A stretch of 64,000 nt of DNA from Trebonia sp035571275 (lineage in GTDB: Bacteria > Actinomycetota > Actinomycetes > Streptosporangiales > Streptosporangiaceae). The position numbers and the translations under genes are program-made. The stretch is from contig DATMKQ010000140.1 of NCBI GenBank assembly GCA_035571275.1, forward strand, positions 7,815 through 71,814, in the 5' to 3' direction. A model generated the notes under the pieces. The model saw only the letters and a program-made list of their open reading frames with translations. It did not search any database and had not been told where the DNA came from. This document shows positions 25,053 through 33,143 of the stretch, in pieces. Every line of letters begins with the position of its first letter. The stretch's first letter is position 1.

Positions 25053-26384
25053 ATGCACAGTGCGGGCGGCCGTGCCGCGGACGCTGACGGCGAACGCGCC
25101 GAAACCTACCTCCGGCTGGTCGCCGAGGCGGCACTGCGCTCCGCGGCTGACGGGCGCGCGGACCGGGTGCGTAACGCCGCCGACGTCCTGGTGGACGCGG
25201 GCGTTCTCGCCGACACGGTGGCCGCCCAGATCATCGCCGACCTGAACGTGGCGCTGCGCCTCCGGGGCCGGAGATCGGCGCAGACGCTAGCGGGCCGGCT
25301 CCTGAGGACGGCTCCGCTCCAGCCGGGTCAGCGGATTCCTCTCCTGCCTGACAAGGCGCCTGAGCCATCAGCCGGCCTGGCGCCGCCGTGGCGGGTCCTC
25401 CCGGCCGGCCCGGGCACTCCCGCTTCGCGCCTGATGGCGCTGATCCTCACCGCGGACAGGGCAGTCGCCCCCGCAACCCTGTTCTTCCCGCTCTCTGACG
25501 GCCCGCCAGAAGCGGGGACGCCCCCGTTCACCCAGCTCACAGGGACTGACGACACCGGGATGGAGTACCGGCTCGGCTTCACCAACGGCACCTGGGCCGG
25601 CAGCGCCTGGACCGGGACGGTCATCTTCTTGCCCAGTCCGCCCGCCGCTGTCCGCTGGCTCGCGATCATGAGCCAGAACGGACCGTTGCTCCGCGTGGAA
25701 ATCACCGCCGCACCCCCCGCCGCCGCGACGCCGATCGTGATGCTCGGACCGGTCCCTGAGACCCTCGGCGAACGGCTGCTCATCCGGCGCGCCGAGGCCA
25801 TGCTCGCCGCGAACGCGCTCGGCTATCCTCTCGAGGGCGGCCAGCCTCGACAGGGCGAGGCGGTGGCCGCGCTGGAGGGTGCCGGGGTGCTTGCCCCGCT
25901 CAGCCCGGTCCCGGCGCGGCTGTCGGCGCTCGGTCAGCTACTCGGTCTGGCGATGCAAGGGCCCGCGGACGAGGTTCCGGGGCGATGGAAGGCCGTCATG
26001 ACACACTACGGGCGCAGGAAGCGGCTCAACCCTGTCAGCGGGACCGCGACGATCGCCGTCGATTTGCCGGAAATCGACGGCACGCGGTTCGTGATAGCCG
26101 GGCTCCGCAGTGGCAGCGCGGGAACCTTCCTGCACGTTCTCGTCGACCGGCTGCCACGGCCGGTAACCCGCAGCCGCCCGGACATCGGCTTTTCCTGGTG
26201 GTTCAGGGACGACGCGGACTGCTGGCATCTTGGGGCTGTTGAGGACGTCGGCGCCGTCGGCGGTAGCGAAGCGATGCTCCGGTTGGTGCTGCTGCCGCCG
26301 CTGAGGCACGAGGCGTCCGCGCTGACCGCGGAGATCCGCGGCGCGACGCAGCAGCTGACCGCGAACCTCCAGGTTCGCTGGTAG
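25053..26384 (+). CDS. Uncharacterised protein, first gene of polymerase-like operon
   Basis: 443 residues, no family recognised. The first 70 residues look helical (ETYLRLVAEAALRSAADGRADRVRNAADVL), then a Pro-rich linker, then a mixed region with GTDDTGMEYRLGFTNGTW and a block of hydrophobic strands; the last 130 residues include KLxxxSG-free, beta-rich sequence. No signal peptide, no TM segment, no nucleotide-binding motif seen. Only 11 bp separates it from the next gene, so the two are one transcription unit. The reading frame shows normal GC-rich third positions throughout. Confidence 0.65.
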   Translation: MHSAGGRAADADGERAETYLRLVAEAALRSAADGRADRVRNAADVLVDAGVLADTVAAQIIADLNVALRLRGRRSAQTLAGRLLRTAPLQPGQRIPLLPDKAPEPSAGLAPPWRVLPAGPGTPASRLMALILTADRAVAPATLFFPLSDGPPEAGTPPFTQLTGTDDTGMEYRLGFTNGTWAGSAWTGTVIFLPSPPAAVRWLAIMSQNGPLLRVEITAAPPAAATPIVMLGPVPETLGERLLIRRAEAMLAANALGYPLEGGQPRQGEAVAALEGAGVLAPLSPVPARLSALGQLLGLAMQGPADEVPGRWKAVMTHYGRRKRLNPVSGTATIAVDLPEIDGTRFVIAGLRSGSAGTFLHVLVDRLPRPVTRSRPDIGFSWWFRDDADCWHLGAVEDVGAVGGSEAMLRLVLLPPLRHEASALTAEIRGATQQLTANLQVRW

Positions 26385-26395
26385 CGGCGGCCATC

Positions 26396-27337
26396 ATGAG
26401 CTGGTTCGACTCGCTGCCCCCCGCGGACGCGGCGGTGCCCTGCGGCACCGGCGCGCACCCCGTGCGCTGGGAGGCCGGCCGGCTGACGCTGCCCGCGCAC
26501 CCGGACGCCGAAGCCGAACTGGTGCTCGGCGCGCTTGGCGGCGACAAGCCGGGCTGCGTCACGCTCGCGGAAACCTGGGCGCGGCACGCCGACGACCTGA
26601 CCGTGCTGACCTCCGGGCCGCGGTGCGACGCGGACCGCGTCCGCGTCGACTGGCCGCAGATCGAGGAGCTACGGGGCCAACTGCCGCGCAGCGTGGCGCG
26701 GCTGATCTCGCAGACGAGACCAAACCCTCCGCCGACCGCGACGCCACCGCCCCCAGTGCGTGTCGCCAGGCGCATCCACTACGGGCAAGCGGGAGCAGCC
26801 GGCCAGTTCACGCCCGGATTCCCTGGCTCACGGAAGGATGACGTCATCCGCCGCCAAATGCAGCAGATCGAGCTGCTCGAACTGCTCGCCCTCGGGCCGG
26901 AGTTCCAGTTCCGGCTGGCTGGCACGGTGATCGCGGCCTGGGCCGGTCCCGACCGACGGGACGACAGGGCGACGCGGCGGCCCGAGTTGTCCGGCGTGCT
27001 GACCGGCCGTTTCGCGCCGGCGGCGCAGGAGTGGCTCGGCGTCGATCCGGACACGGTGACCGTTACCACGCACGAGGAGGCGGGCTGGGGCAGCCTGCAG
27101 GTGATCGGCACCGGCCGAGGGCAGCGGCTGCGCGCGTCGCTGCCGCTGAGCTGGCTGTCCGAAGTATGGGCCTGCGGGCTCGCCGTCGTGGCCGGCCACC
27201 TGGTAGTGGCCGTCGAGGAACCCGGGTATCCGAAGGCCGGCGTCCTCGCGCTCGCCGCGCCCGAGGCTGAGCCGGTCCGGTTGCGCGCCCGCGCCACCGG
27301 GAGGTCCGCGGGCGGTCTGGTGACATGGACCTTGTGA
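26396..27337 (+). CDS. Uncharacterised protein, second gene of polymerase-like operon
   Basis: 313 residues of no recognised family. A Pro-rich linker near 110-120 (PNPPPTATPPPPVR) divides an N-terminal part from a C-terminal part with repeated short hydrophobic segments. Its end overlaps the start of the DNA-polymerase-like gene by 13 bases, implying coupled translation and perhaps a shared complex. No catalytic motif seen. Confidence 0.65.
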   Translation: MSWFDSLPPADAAVPCGTGAHPVRWEAGRLTLPAHPDAEAELVLGALGGDKPGCVTLAETWARHADDLTVLTSGPRCDADRVRVDWPQIEELRGQLPRSVARLISQTRPNPPPTATPPPPVRVARRIHYGQAGAAGQFTPGFPGSRKDDVIRRQMQQIELLELLALGPEFQFRLAGTVIAAWAGPDRRDDRATRRPELSGVLTGRFAPAAQEWLGVDPDTVTVTTHEEAGWGSLQVIGTGRGQRLRASLPLSWLSEVWACGLAVVAGHLVVAVEEPGYPKAGVLALAAPEAEPVRLRARATGRSAGGLVTWTL

Positions 27338-29052
27338 CCGGGCTGCGCCAGGCTGGCGTGGGACGAGGCGACCTGGTGGGGCTGGCGGTCGCACCCGACG
27401 GGACCGTCGCCGTCGGACTGGATGACGGCGGCTGGACCGCGCCGGTAAGCGAGCTGGCAGCCGCGGACGAGGCGCTGCGACCGCGCTGGGTCACCTGGTC
27501 CCAGGAGACAGCGCAACGGCTGGTCACGGACGGCGTGCGGCTGGTGATGTGCTGGGATATCGCGGCGGTGCACCGGCTGCTGTTCGGCGGGTGGCGGGCG
27601 GACCCTGGCTGGGCGTGGGCGCACCTGCACGACCTGCCGCTCGACCAGGTCCCCGCCATCGAATCGCGGTCACGTGGCGAGGCGGACCTGTTCGACGCGG
27701 CCCAGGAACAGGAGGCGGAGCTGTCGCCGGCCGACCAGGCCGGCGACGTGCCAGACCCCGTTGGGCCCGACGGTCAGCTGCGGCCAGAGTGGACGCGTGG
27801 CGGCTGGGCAGACACCCCGGACCGGCTGGCGGTGTGGGCGCGGCTCGCACTGCGGGCCGCGCACGAACAGGCCGCCGCGATCTCGGGGCAGGGCGTCGAA
27901 CTCGCTACCGCTCGCTCAGAATCGACTATCGAACTGCTCTGCGCCGAGCTGTGGGTCGACGGGCTGCCGATGGACGCGGGCGCGGCTGAGCGGGTACTCG
28001 CGGGGATCATCGGGCCGCGGCCTCGCGGCGAAGCCGAGGCGGCGGCCATGCGGGTGGCACGGGACGGCCAGGTGCTGCGGCACGCACCCTCCGGGGTGAC
28101 CGCCGACCTGCGCAGCCCGGCCCAGGTCCGGCTGCTGCTGGCGGCGGCCGGCGTCGAAGTTCCTGACACTCGCGCGTGGCGGCTCGAGGAGTTCCGCGAC
28201 TCGCATCCGCTTATCGCCGCGCTGCTCGAATGGCGCAAGGCGGAGCGGGTCGCCACCACCTACGGGTACGGCTGGCTCGACGAGCATCTCGGCGCGGACA
28301 GCCGGCTCCGCGGCGCGTGGACCGGTTGCGATGGCGCCGCCGGGCGGATGACGGCGTCTAACGGGTTGCATAACATGCCCGCCGCGATGCGCCAGGCGGT
28401 CATCGCGGCGCCCGGGCACGTCTTCGTGCGCGCCGATCTCGGCCAGATCGAGCCGCGTGTGCTCGCGGCCGTGTCTGGTGATCAGGCGCTGGCCGCGGCG
28501 GCGTCCGCCGATGACTTGTATCTGCCGGTGGCGACGCAGCTCGGGGTGGACCGGCCGACGGCCAAGGTCGCGATGATCGCCGCGATGTACGGTCAGACCA
28601 CCGGGCACGGCGGGCAGGCGGGGCGGCGAATGCGGGCGGCGTACCCGGTCGCGATGGCTTACCTTGACACGGCGGACAGGTCCGCCCGCGCGGGGCGTGA
28701 CCTGCGCACCTACGGAGGGCGGCGCGTTCGGATGTCTAGCGCGCCCGCGGACTCCGCACGGGTCGCGGCCCGCGGCCGGTACGGGCGAAACGCGCTGATC
28801 CAGGGCGCGGCCGCGGAGCTGTTCAAGATGTGGGCGCTCACCGTGCGAGCGCGGGGCCTGCCGCTGGACGCCAGGATCGTGCTCTGCCTGCACGACGAGT
28901 TGCTCGTGCATGTTCCGTGCGACCACGCGGAGGCGACCGCGCGGCTCGTTGGCGGCTGCCTGGAGGAGACCGCGGCCCGCTGGGCGCCCGGCGGACGCGT
29001 CCGGTTCATCGCCGATATTGCCGTCATCCGGACCTGGGCAGACGCCAAGTAA
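27325..29052 (+). CDS. Family-A DNA polymerase-like protein with exonuclease-like N-terminus
   Basis: 575 residues. The C-terminal half carries the polymerase motifs: A as RADLGQIEPRVLAAVSGD (about 368-385, catalytic Asp), B as KVAMIAAMYGQTTG (about 413-426, Lys and Tyr-Gly), C as CLHDELLVHVP (about 520-530). The N-terminal half corresponds to the 3'-5' exonuclease-like domain of actinobacterial 'bifunctional 3'-5' exonuclease/DNA polymerase' proteins, but the usual DxE metal motif is not apparent, so proofreading is doubtful. No 5' nuclease domain. It is too divergent to be the housekeeping PolA. Likely a repair or translesion polymerase, inferred only. Confidence 0.85.
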   Translation: MDLVTGLRQAGVGRGDLVGLAVAPDGTVAVGLDDGGWTAPVSELAAADEALRPRWVTWSQETAQRLVTDGVRLVMCWDIAAVHRLLFGGWRADPGWAWAHLHDLPLDQVPAIESRSRGEADLFDAAQEQEAELSPADQAGDVPDPVGPDGQLRPEWTRGGWADTPDRLAVWARLALRAAHEQAAAISGQGVELATARSESTIELLCAELWVDGLPMDAGAAERVLAGIIGPRPRGEAEAAAMRVARDGQVLRHAPSGVTADLRSPAQVRLLLAAAGVEVPDTRAWRLEEFRDSHPLIAALLEWRKAERVATTYGYGWLDEHLGADSRLRGAWTGCDGAAGRMTASNGLHNMPAAMRQAVIAAPGHVFVRADLGQIEPRVLAAVSGDQALAAAASADDLYLPVATQLGVDRPTAKVAMIAAMYGQTTGHGGQAGRRMRAAYPVAMAYLDTADRSARAGRDLRTYGGRRVRMSSAPADSARVAARGRYGRNALIQGAAAELFKMWALTVRARGLPLDARIVLCLHDELLVHVPCDHAEATARLVGGCLEETAARWAPGGRVRFIADIAVIRTWADAK

Positions 29053-29120
29053 CCCGCGAGGCTCGGCCATGCCGCTGCGTTTGGTAGCGTTGCGGACAGA
29101 AAACACAGGTGGGAGGGGGC

Positions 29121-29849
29121 TTGACGTTGCCGCGTTATCGCAGGGTGGTGGTCAAGCTCAGCGGAGAGGCCCTTGCCGGGCCCGCAGGAACGGGAGCTGA
29201 CCCGGCTAGTCTCGCCCGCGTGGCGAACGAGCTGCTGTCCCTGCACCAGCTGGGCGTAGAGGTTGCGGTCGTCGTGGGCGGCGGCAACTACTTCCGCGGG
29301 CGGATGGCCGAGGGCTGGGGAATCAGCCGCGCCGAGGCGGACAACATCGGCATGCTCGGCACGGTGATGAACGCGCTGATGCTGCGCGGGGCGCTGACCG
29401 CGAGGACAGACACCGACGTGCGCGTGATGACAGCGGTGCCGATCCACAGCGTCGCAGAACCCTTTATCCGGCTGCGGGCCGTCCATCACCTGGACCGCGG
29501 CATGATCGTGCTGCTGGCAGGCGGCATCGGGCAGCCGTACGTGACGACGGACTACCCGGCTGTGCAGCGAGCGCTGGAACTCGACGCCGACGCCCTGCTC
29601 GTCGCCAAGCAAGGTGTCGACGGGGTCTACGACTCCGACCCCAAGATCAACCCGGACGCGGTCAAGTTCGACACGCTCACCTACGACGAGGCCATCGCGG
29701 CCGGCATCCGGGTCATGGATACCAGCGCGTTCGTGCTGGCCAACGAGCAGGGTCTGACCATGCACGTGTTCGACGTGGCCGCCCACGGCGTAATGCGCAA
29801 GATATGCGAAGGGGCCGATCTCGGCACGAAGATCACCCGCAAGCACTGA
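29121..29849 (+). CDS. UMP kinase paralogue
   Basis: Amino-acid-kinase-family uridylate kinase, about 242 residues: VVVKLSGEAL, VVVGGGNYFRGRMAEG, NIGMLGTVMNALML, VDGVYDSDP and NPDAVKFDTLTYDEA. These define PyrH, which phosphorylates UMP. It is not in the rpsB-tsf-pyrH-frr cluster where the housekeeping gene normally lies, and it differs from that form (for example RAEADNIGM and SVAEPFIRLRAVHHLDRG), so I infer a second copy. Starts are TTG at 29121 or 29127 after GGGAGGGGG; GTG at 29109 is possible but lacks a ribosome binding site. Confidence 0.85.
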   Translation: MTLPRYRRVVVKLSGEALAGPAGTGADPASLARVANELLSLHQLGVEVAVVVGGGNYFRGRMAEGWGISRAEADNIGMLGTVMNALMLRGALTARTDTDVRVMTAVPIHSVAEPFIRLRAVHHLDRGMIVLLAGGIGQPYVTTDYPAVQRALELDADALLVAKQGVDGVYDSDPKINPDAVKFDTLTYDEAIAAGIRVMDTSAFVLANEQGLTMHVFDVAAHGVMRKICEGADLGTKITRKH

Positions 29850-29879
29850 CAACACGCCATAAGGCGGCAAACTGTTGGT

Positions 29880-30986
29880 ATGAGCGAGCCGCAAGCCGGG
29901 AACCCCGCCGCGGAGGCGCTCGGGATCGCGGTCGCGGCTCGGGTGCCTGTCTTGCTGTGGGGCGCGCCCGGCACCGGGAAGACGTCGGCCATCCGCGCGA
30001 TGGCGGACACGATGGGCCTCCCGTGCGAGACGGTGATCGCGTCGATCAGGGAACCCTCCGATTTCGCCGGCCTGCCCGTCGTCGCGGGCGACTCGGTCCG
30101 CTTCGCGCCGCCGCGCTGGGCGAAAAGGCTCGCCGCGGCCGGTACCGGTGTGCTGTTCCTTGACGAGCTGTCCACGGCGCCACCCGCCGTCCAGGCCGCG
30201 CTGCTGCGGGTGGTGCTCGAACGGACGGTGGGAGACCTGACGCTGCCGGCCGATGTGGCCGTCGTCGCGGCCGCGAACCCGCCCGAGCAGGCGGCCGACG
30301 GCTGGGACCTGTCCGCGCCGCTGGCCAACCGGCTGTGCCACCTGGTCTGGGAGACGACGCCGCGGTCGATCGCCGACGGCCTGGCCGGTGGCTGGGCCGC
30401 GCCGCTGGTTCCGGCGCTGCCTACCGGCTGGGCGGCCGCCGAGCAGCTGAATAAGGGGCTGGTAGCTGCGTTCTTGCAGGTCCGCCCAGCGCTGGCGATC
30501 GCGCCTCCGGCGAACGCCACCGAGGCGGGGCGCGGCTGGCCGAGCCCGCGCACCTGGGAGATGGCCGCCAGGCTGATGACCGCGACCGACGCCGCCGGGG
30601 CCAGCGACCAGGCTAGGTCCGCGCTGGTCCGGGGGGCCGTCGGGGACGGCGCGGGCGTCGAGTTCCTCGCCTGGCTGGTAGAGATGGACCTGCCCGACCC
30701 GGAAGAGGTACTCGCCAACCCGGCCTCGTTCCGGCTGCCTGAGCGCGGCGACCGCGCTTACGCGGCCCTCGCCTCGATCGCCGCCGCGGTCGCGGCGCAG
30801 CCCACGCCCGAGCGCTGGACGGCGGGCTGGCAGGTGCTTGGCGGCTGCGCCGCGAAGGTGCCCGACATCGCGGCGACGGCCGCCCGGGTCCTGGCCAAAT
30901 GCCGCCCGGACGGCACCGAACTGCCGGTGGACGACATCAAACTCTTCGCGCCCGTGCTCCGCGACGCGGGACTGCTGGCGCCATGA
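29880..30986 (+). CDS. MoxR-type AAA+ ATPase
   Basis: 368 residues. Walker A WGAPGTGKTS at about 28-37, Walker B VLFLDELSTAPPAVQAALL, and a sensor-1-like VVAAANPPEQA. MoxR ATPases act with VWA-domain partners to insert cofactors or remodel complexes; here the ATG of the VWA gene lies inside the last four bases of this gene, the classic pairing. C-terminal 120 residues are helical and family-specific. It starts 30 bp after the UMP-kinase-like gene. Confidence 0.88.
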   Translation: MSEPQAGNPAAEALGIAVAARVPVLLWGAPGTGKTSAIRAMADTMGLPCETVIASIREPSDFAGLPVVAGDSVRFAPPRWAKRLAAAGTGVLFLDELSTAPPAVQAALLRVVLERTVGDLTLPADVAVVAAANPPEQAADGWDLSAPLANRLCHLVWETTPRSIADGLAGGWAAPLVPALPTGWAAAEQLNKGLVAAFLQVRPALAIAPPANATEAGRGWPSPRTWEMAARLMTATDAAGASDQARSALVRGAVGDGAGVEFLAWLVEMDLPDPEEVLANPASFRLPERGDRAYAALASIAAAVAAQPTPERWTAGWQVLGGCAAKVPDIAATAARVLAKCRPDGTELPVDDIKLFAPVLRDAGLLAP

Positions 30987-32212
30987 CGCCCTCAACGGGG
31001 GGGCTCGGGGGGGTCGTCCCCCCCGGAGCTAGCAGCACTCTTGCCGCCTCCAGGCTGTGGGCCGCGGCTCGCTTCCCGTACCTGGCCAGCGGGCTGTTCG
31101 GCATCCAGGTGACCGAGACGCCCGGCCTGGGTTCGGTCGCGATCGACCCGCGCTGGCGGCTGTACGCGGACCCGGCGGTCGCGGGCGGCTGGACCGCGGC
31201 CGAGTTCGGCAGCGTGCTCGTGCACCACGTCTGCCATCTGCTCAGGAGTCATTCGGAGCGGGCGATGGAGGCCGGGGTAACCAAAGACGACTCCGCCCAC
31301 TGGATACGCGCCGCGGACGCGGAGATCAACGACGACCTGATCCCGGCCGGGCTGGAACTGCCCGGCGACCCAGTGCTCCCGCAAGACTTCGGCGCGAAGC
31401 CCGGCAGGCTGGCCGAAGAGTACTACGCGCTGCTCAAGCAGCCTGTCCGCGAAGCTGGAGCCCCGGTCCGTTCCGATCAATGGGTTGATTGCGGAAGCGG
31501 TGCGGACGGATTGCCTCGTGACTGCGAAGGGGCCGGGGCGGCGGGCCTCGATCAGTGGCTGGCGGACCTGCTGATCCGTCAGGTCGCTCAGGACATCATC
31601 AAGCACAGCAAGACCGCCGGCACGGTGCCTGCCGGGCTACTGCGCTGGGCGGGGGAAGTGCTCGCCCCCACGGTGGACTGGCGCCGGCAGCTGGCCGCCG
31701 AACTGCGGCGGGCCATCGCCGACGTGGCCGGCGCGGTCGACTACTCCTACCGTCGGCCATCCCGCCGCGGAGCCGCCGTGAGCGGGGTGGTGCTGCCCGC
31801 GCTGCGACGGCCGGTACCCGAGCTAGCCGTGGTGTGCGACACGTCGGGAAGCATGAGCGAGGACCTGCTGTCCATGGCCCTCGCTGAGGTGGAGGGCCTG
31901 CTGCGTGCGCTCGGGCTGGCCCGGCAACTGCGGGTGCTGGCCTGCGACGCCGCCGCCGGGCCCGCGCGGCGGGTGCGCACCGCGCGGCAGGTGGAGCTGA
32001 CCGGGGGCGGCGGCACCAACATGGGCGCGGGCATCGCCGCCGCGTACGCGCTGCGGCCGCGCCCGGCCCTGACGGTGGTGCTGACCGACGGGTACACGCC
32101 GTGGCCCTCGATGCCCCCGAAGGGGATGCGGGTGGTGGCCGGGCTGCTCGGCGACGACGCGCCTGACGCCCCGTCGTGGGCGCGGCCGGTCCGGGTGCCG
32201 ACTCCCGCGTAA
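30983..32212 (+). CDS. VWA/DUF2201-type metallopeptidase-like partner of MoxR
   Basis: 409 residues. N-terminal peptidase-like part has VLVHHVCHLLRSHSERA where relatives have HExxH; the Glu is replaced by His (HHVCH), so hydrolysis is unlikely though metal binding may remain. The C-terminal VWA domain holds the MIDAS motif DTSGSMS (about 286-292), GGTNM and LTDGYTPWP. Its start overlaps the ATPase stop. The first 16 or so codons (TPSTGGLGGVVPPGASS) are derived from the palindromic mini-element rather than the conserved domain. Confidence 0.85.
   Translation: MTPSTGGLGGVVPPGASSTLAASRLWAAARFPYLASGLFGIQVTETPGLGSVAIDPRWRLYADPAVAGGWTAAEFGSVLVHHVCHLLRSHSERAMEAGVTKDDSAHWIRAADAEINDDLIPAGLELPGDPVLPQDFGAKPGRLAEEYYALLKQPVREAGAPVRSDQWVDCGSGADGLPRDCEGAGAAGLDQWLADLLIRQVAQDIIKHSKTAGTVPAGLLRWAGEVLAPTVDWRRQLAAELRRAIADVAGAVDYSYRRPSRRGAAVSGVVLPALRRPVPELAVVCDTSGSMSEDLLSMALAEVEGLLRALGLARQLRVLACDAAAGPARRVRTARQVELTGGGGTNMGAGIAAAYALRPRPALTVVLTDGYTPWPSMPPKGMRVVAGLLGDDAPDAPSWARPVRVPTPA
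30991..31035. repeat. Palindromic mini-element copy forming a protein N-terminus
   Basis: TCAACGGGGGGG, spacer CTC, core GGGGGGTCGTCCCCCC, then GGAGCTAGCAG. This follows the same order as the copies at 18.7 and 33.0 kb. It lies from the third codon of the VWA gene onwards. Confidence 0.75.
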
Positions 32213-32213
32213 C

Positions 32214-33143
32214 GTGATCCTGGTGAGCGCACCGGAGACGACGGACGCGGCCGGGACGCCGGCGCAGACGCCTGCCTGGCCCACCGCCCGGACGATGAGC
32301 GCGATCGCGGTGCTCCTCACGTTCGCCTCGGGAGCCTCGGACGTAGCGAGCGTTACCAAACTGGGAAATGTCTTCACCAGTGTGATGACGGGGAACATAG
32401 CGGTCTTCGGCCTGTCGCTGGCGCGCGGGTCAGTGTCCCTGGCCGCGCACACCGGAGTGGCTGTCGCCGGGTATGTGGCCGGGGTCGTGGTCAGCACCCG
32501 GATCGGCTGGCACCTAGCGGGAAAGCGGTCGGCGGGGCCGCAACCGAAGCCGCCAGACGGCTACTGGCCCGCGCACATGACCGTGACGCTGCTCCTGGAG
32601 ATCGCGTTGTTCTGCGGGGTGATCGTCGGCTGGGAGCTCACCGGGTCAAAACCGGCCGGCACGGCCCAGTTCATCATCCTGGCCGTCGCCGCCTGCGCGA
32701 TGGGCATCCAGTCCGCCGCGGTGAACCAGATGGGCCTCGGGAACGTGTCCACTACGTTCCTCACCGGGACGCTGACCGGCCTGGTCAGCTCGCTGGCCCG
32801 GCCGGACAGCACGCCGGCCGGGGGGCGGCGCCCCGCCATCCTGCTCGGCCTGCTGGCGGGCGCGGTGCTGGCAGGCGTGTTCCTGGCCACCATTCCTGAT
32901 GCCGTCCCTGTCCTGCCACTCACCGCGCTGGTATGCGCGGTCACGCTCGGCTCCAGGGGGGCACGGGGGGACGGGATGAGTCCCCCCGTTACGGGGGGGT
33001 CTCCGGGGGGGTCGTCCCCCCGGGAGCAAGCAGGGCCGAAACGATGCGGTAGCCGACGCCGCGGACGGTTTCTATGCGCGCACCCGAGCCGGCGAGCTTG
33101 GCTCGCAGCCGCGCCAGGTGGACGTCGATCGTGTTCGAGCTGA
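32214..33143 (+). CDS. YoaK/DUF1275 membrane protein with element-derived tail
   Basis: 309 residues as read; GTG starts at 32214 or 32223. The first 240 are a DUF1275 protein: six TM segments, with LTFASGASDVASVTKLGNVFTSVMTGNIAVFGL at the N-terminus. Function unknown. After about residue 245 the frame runs through the palindromic repeat (SPGGSSPREQAG) and then antisense to the response-regulator gene until 33143. That 60-residue tail is Arg-rich and unlike the family, so the original stop was probably lost when the element arrived. Confidence 0.8.
   Translation: MILVSAPETTDAAGTPAQTPAWPTARTMSAIAVLLTFASGASDVASVTKLGNVFTSVMTGNIAVFGLSLARGSVSLAAHTGVAVAGYVAGVVVSTRIGWHLAGKRSAGPQPKPPDGYWPAHMTVTLLLEIALFCGVIVGWELTGSKPAGTAQFIILAVAACAMGIQSAAVNQMGLGNVSTTFLTGTLTGLVSSLARPDSTPAGGRRPAILLGLLAGAVLAGVFLATIPDAVPVLPLTALVCAVTLGSRGARGDGMSPPVTGGSPGGSSPREQAGPKRCGSRRRGRFLCAHPSRRAWLAAAPGGRRSCSS
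32963..33034. repeat. Two G-rich hairpins including a palindromic mini-element copy
   Basis: First hairpin: ACGGGGGGA (32963-32971) pairs with TCCCCCCGT (32981-32989), enclosing the shared GACGGGATGAGTCCC 15-mer. Second: element copy 32988-33034 with GTTACGGGGGGG, core GGGGGGTCGTCCCCCC and GGGAGCAAGCA. It supplies the TAA stop of the response-regulator gene on the minus strand and read-through sequence for the DUF1275 gene on the plus strand. Confidence 0.85.

Noticed and set aside
29109..29120. GTG at 29109 as the UMP-kinase start
   Set aside because: The GGGAGGGGG ribosome binding site lies after it, pointing to the TTG codons at 29121 or 29127.
28710..30995. A 761-codon open frame on the minus strand
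   Set aside because: It is antisense to the polymerase-like, UMP-kinase and MoxR genes, all of which have clear motifs. Long antisense frames are expected at this GC content.
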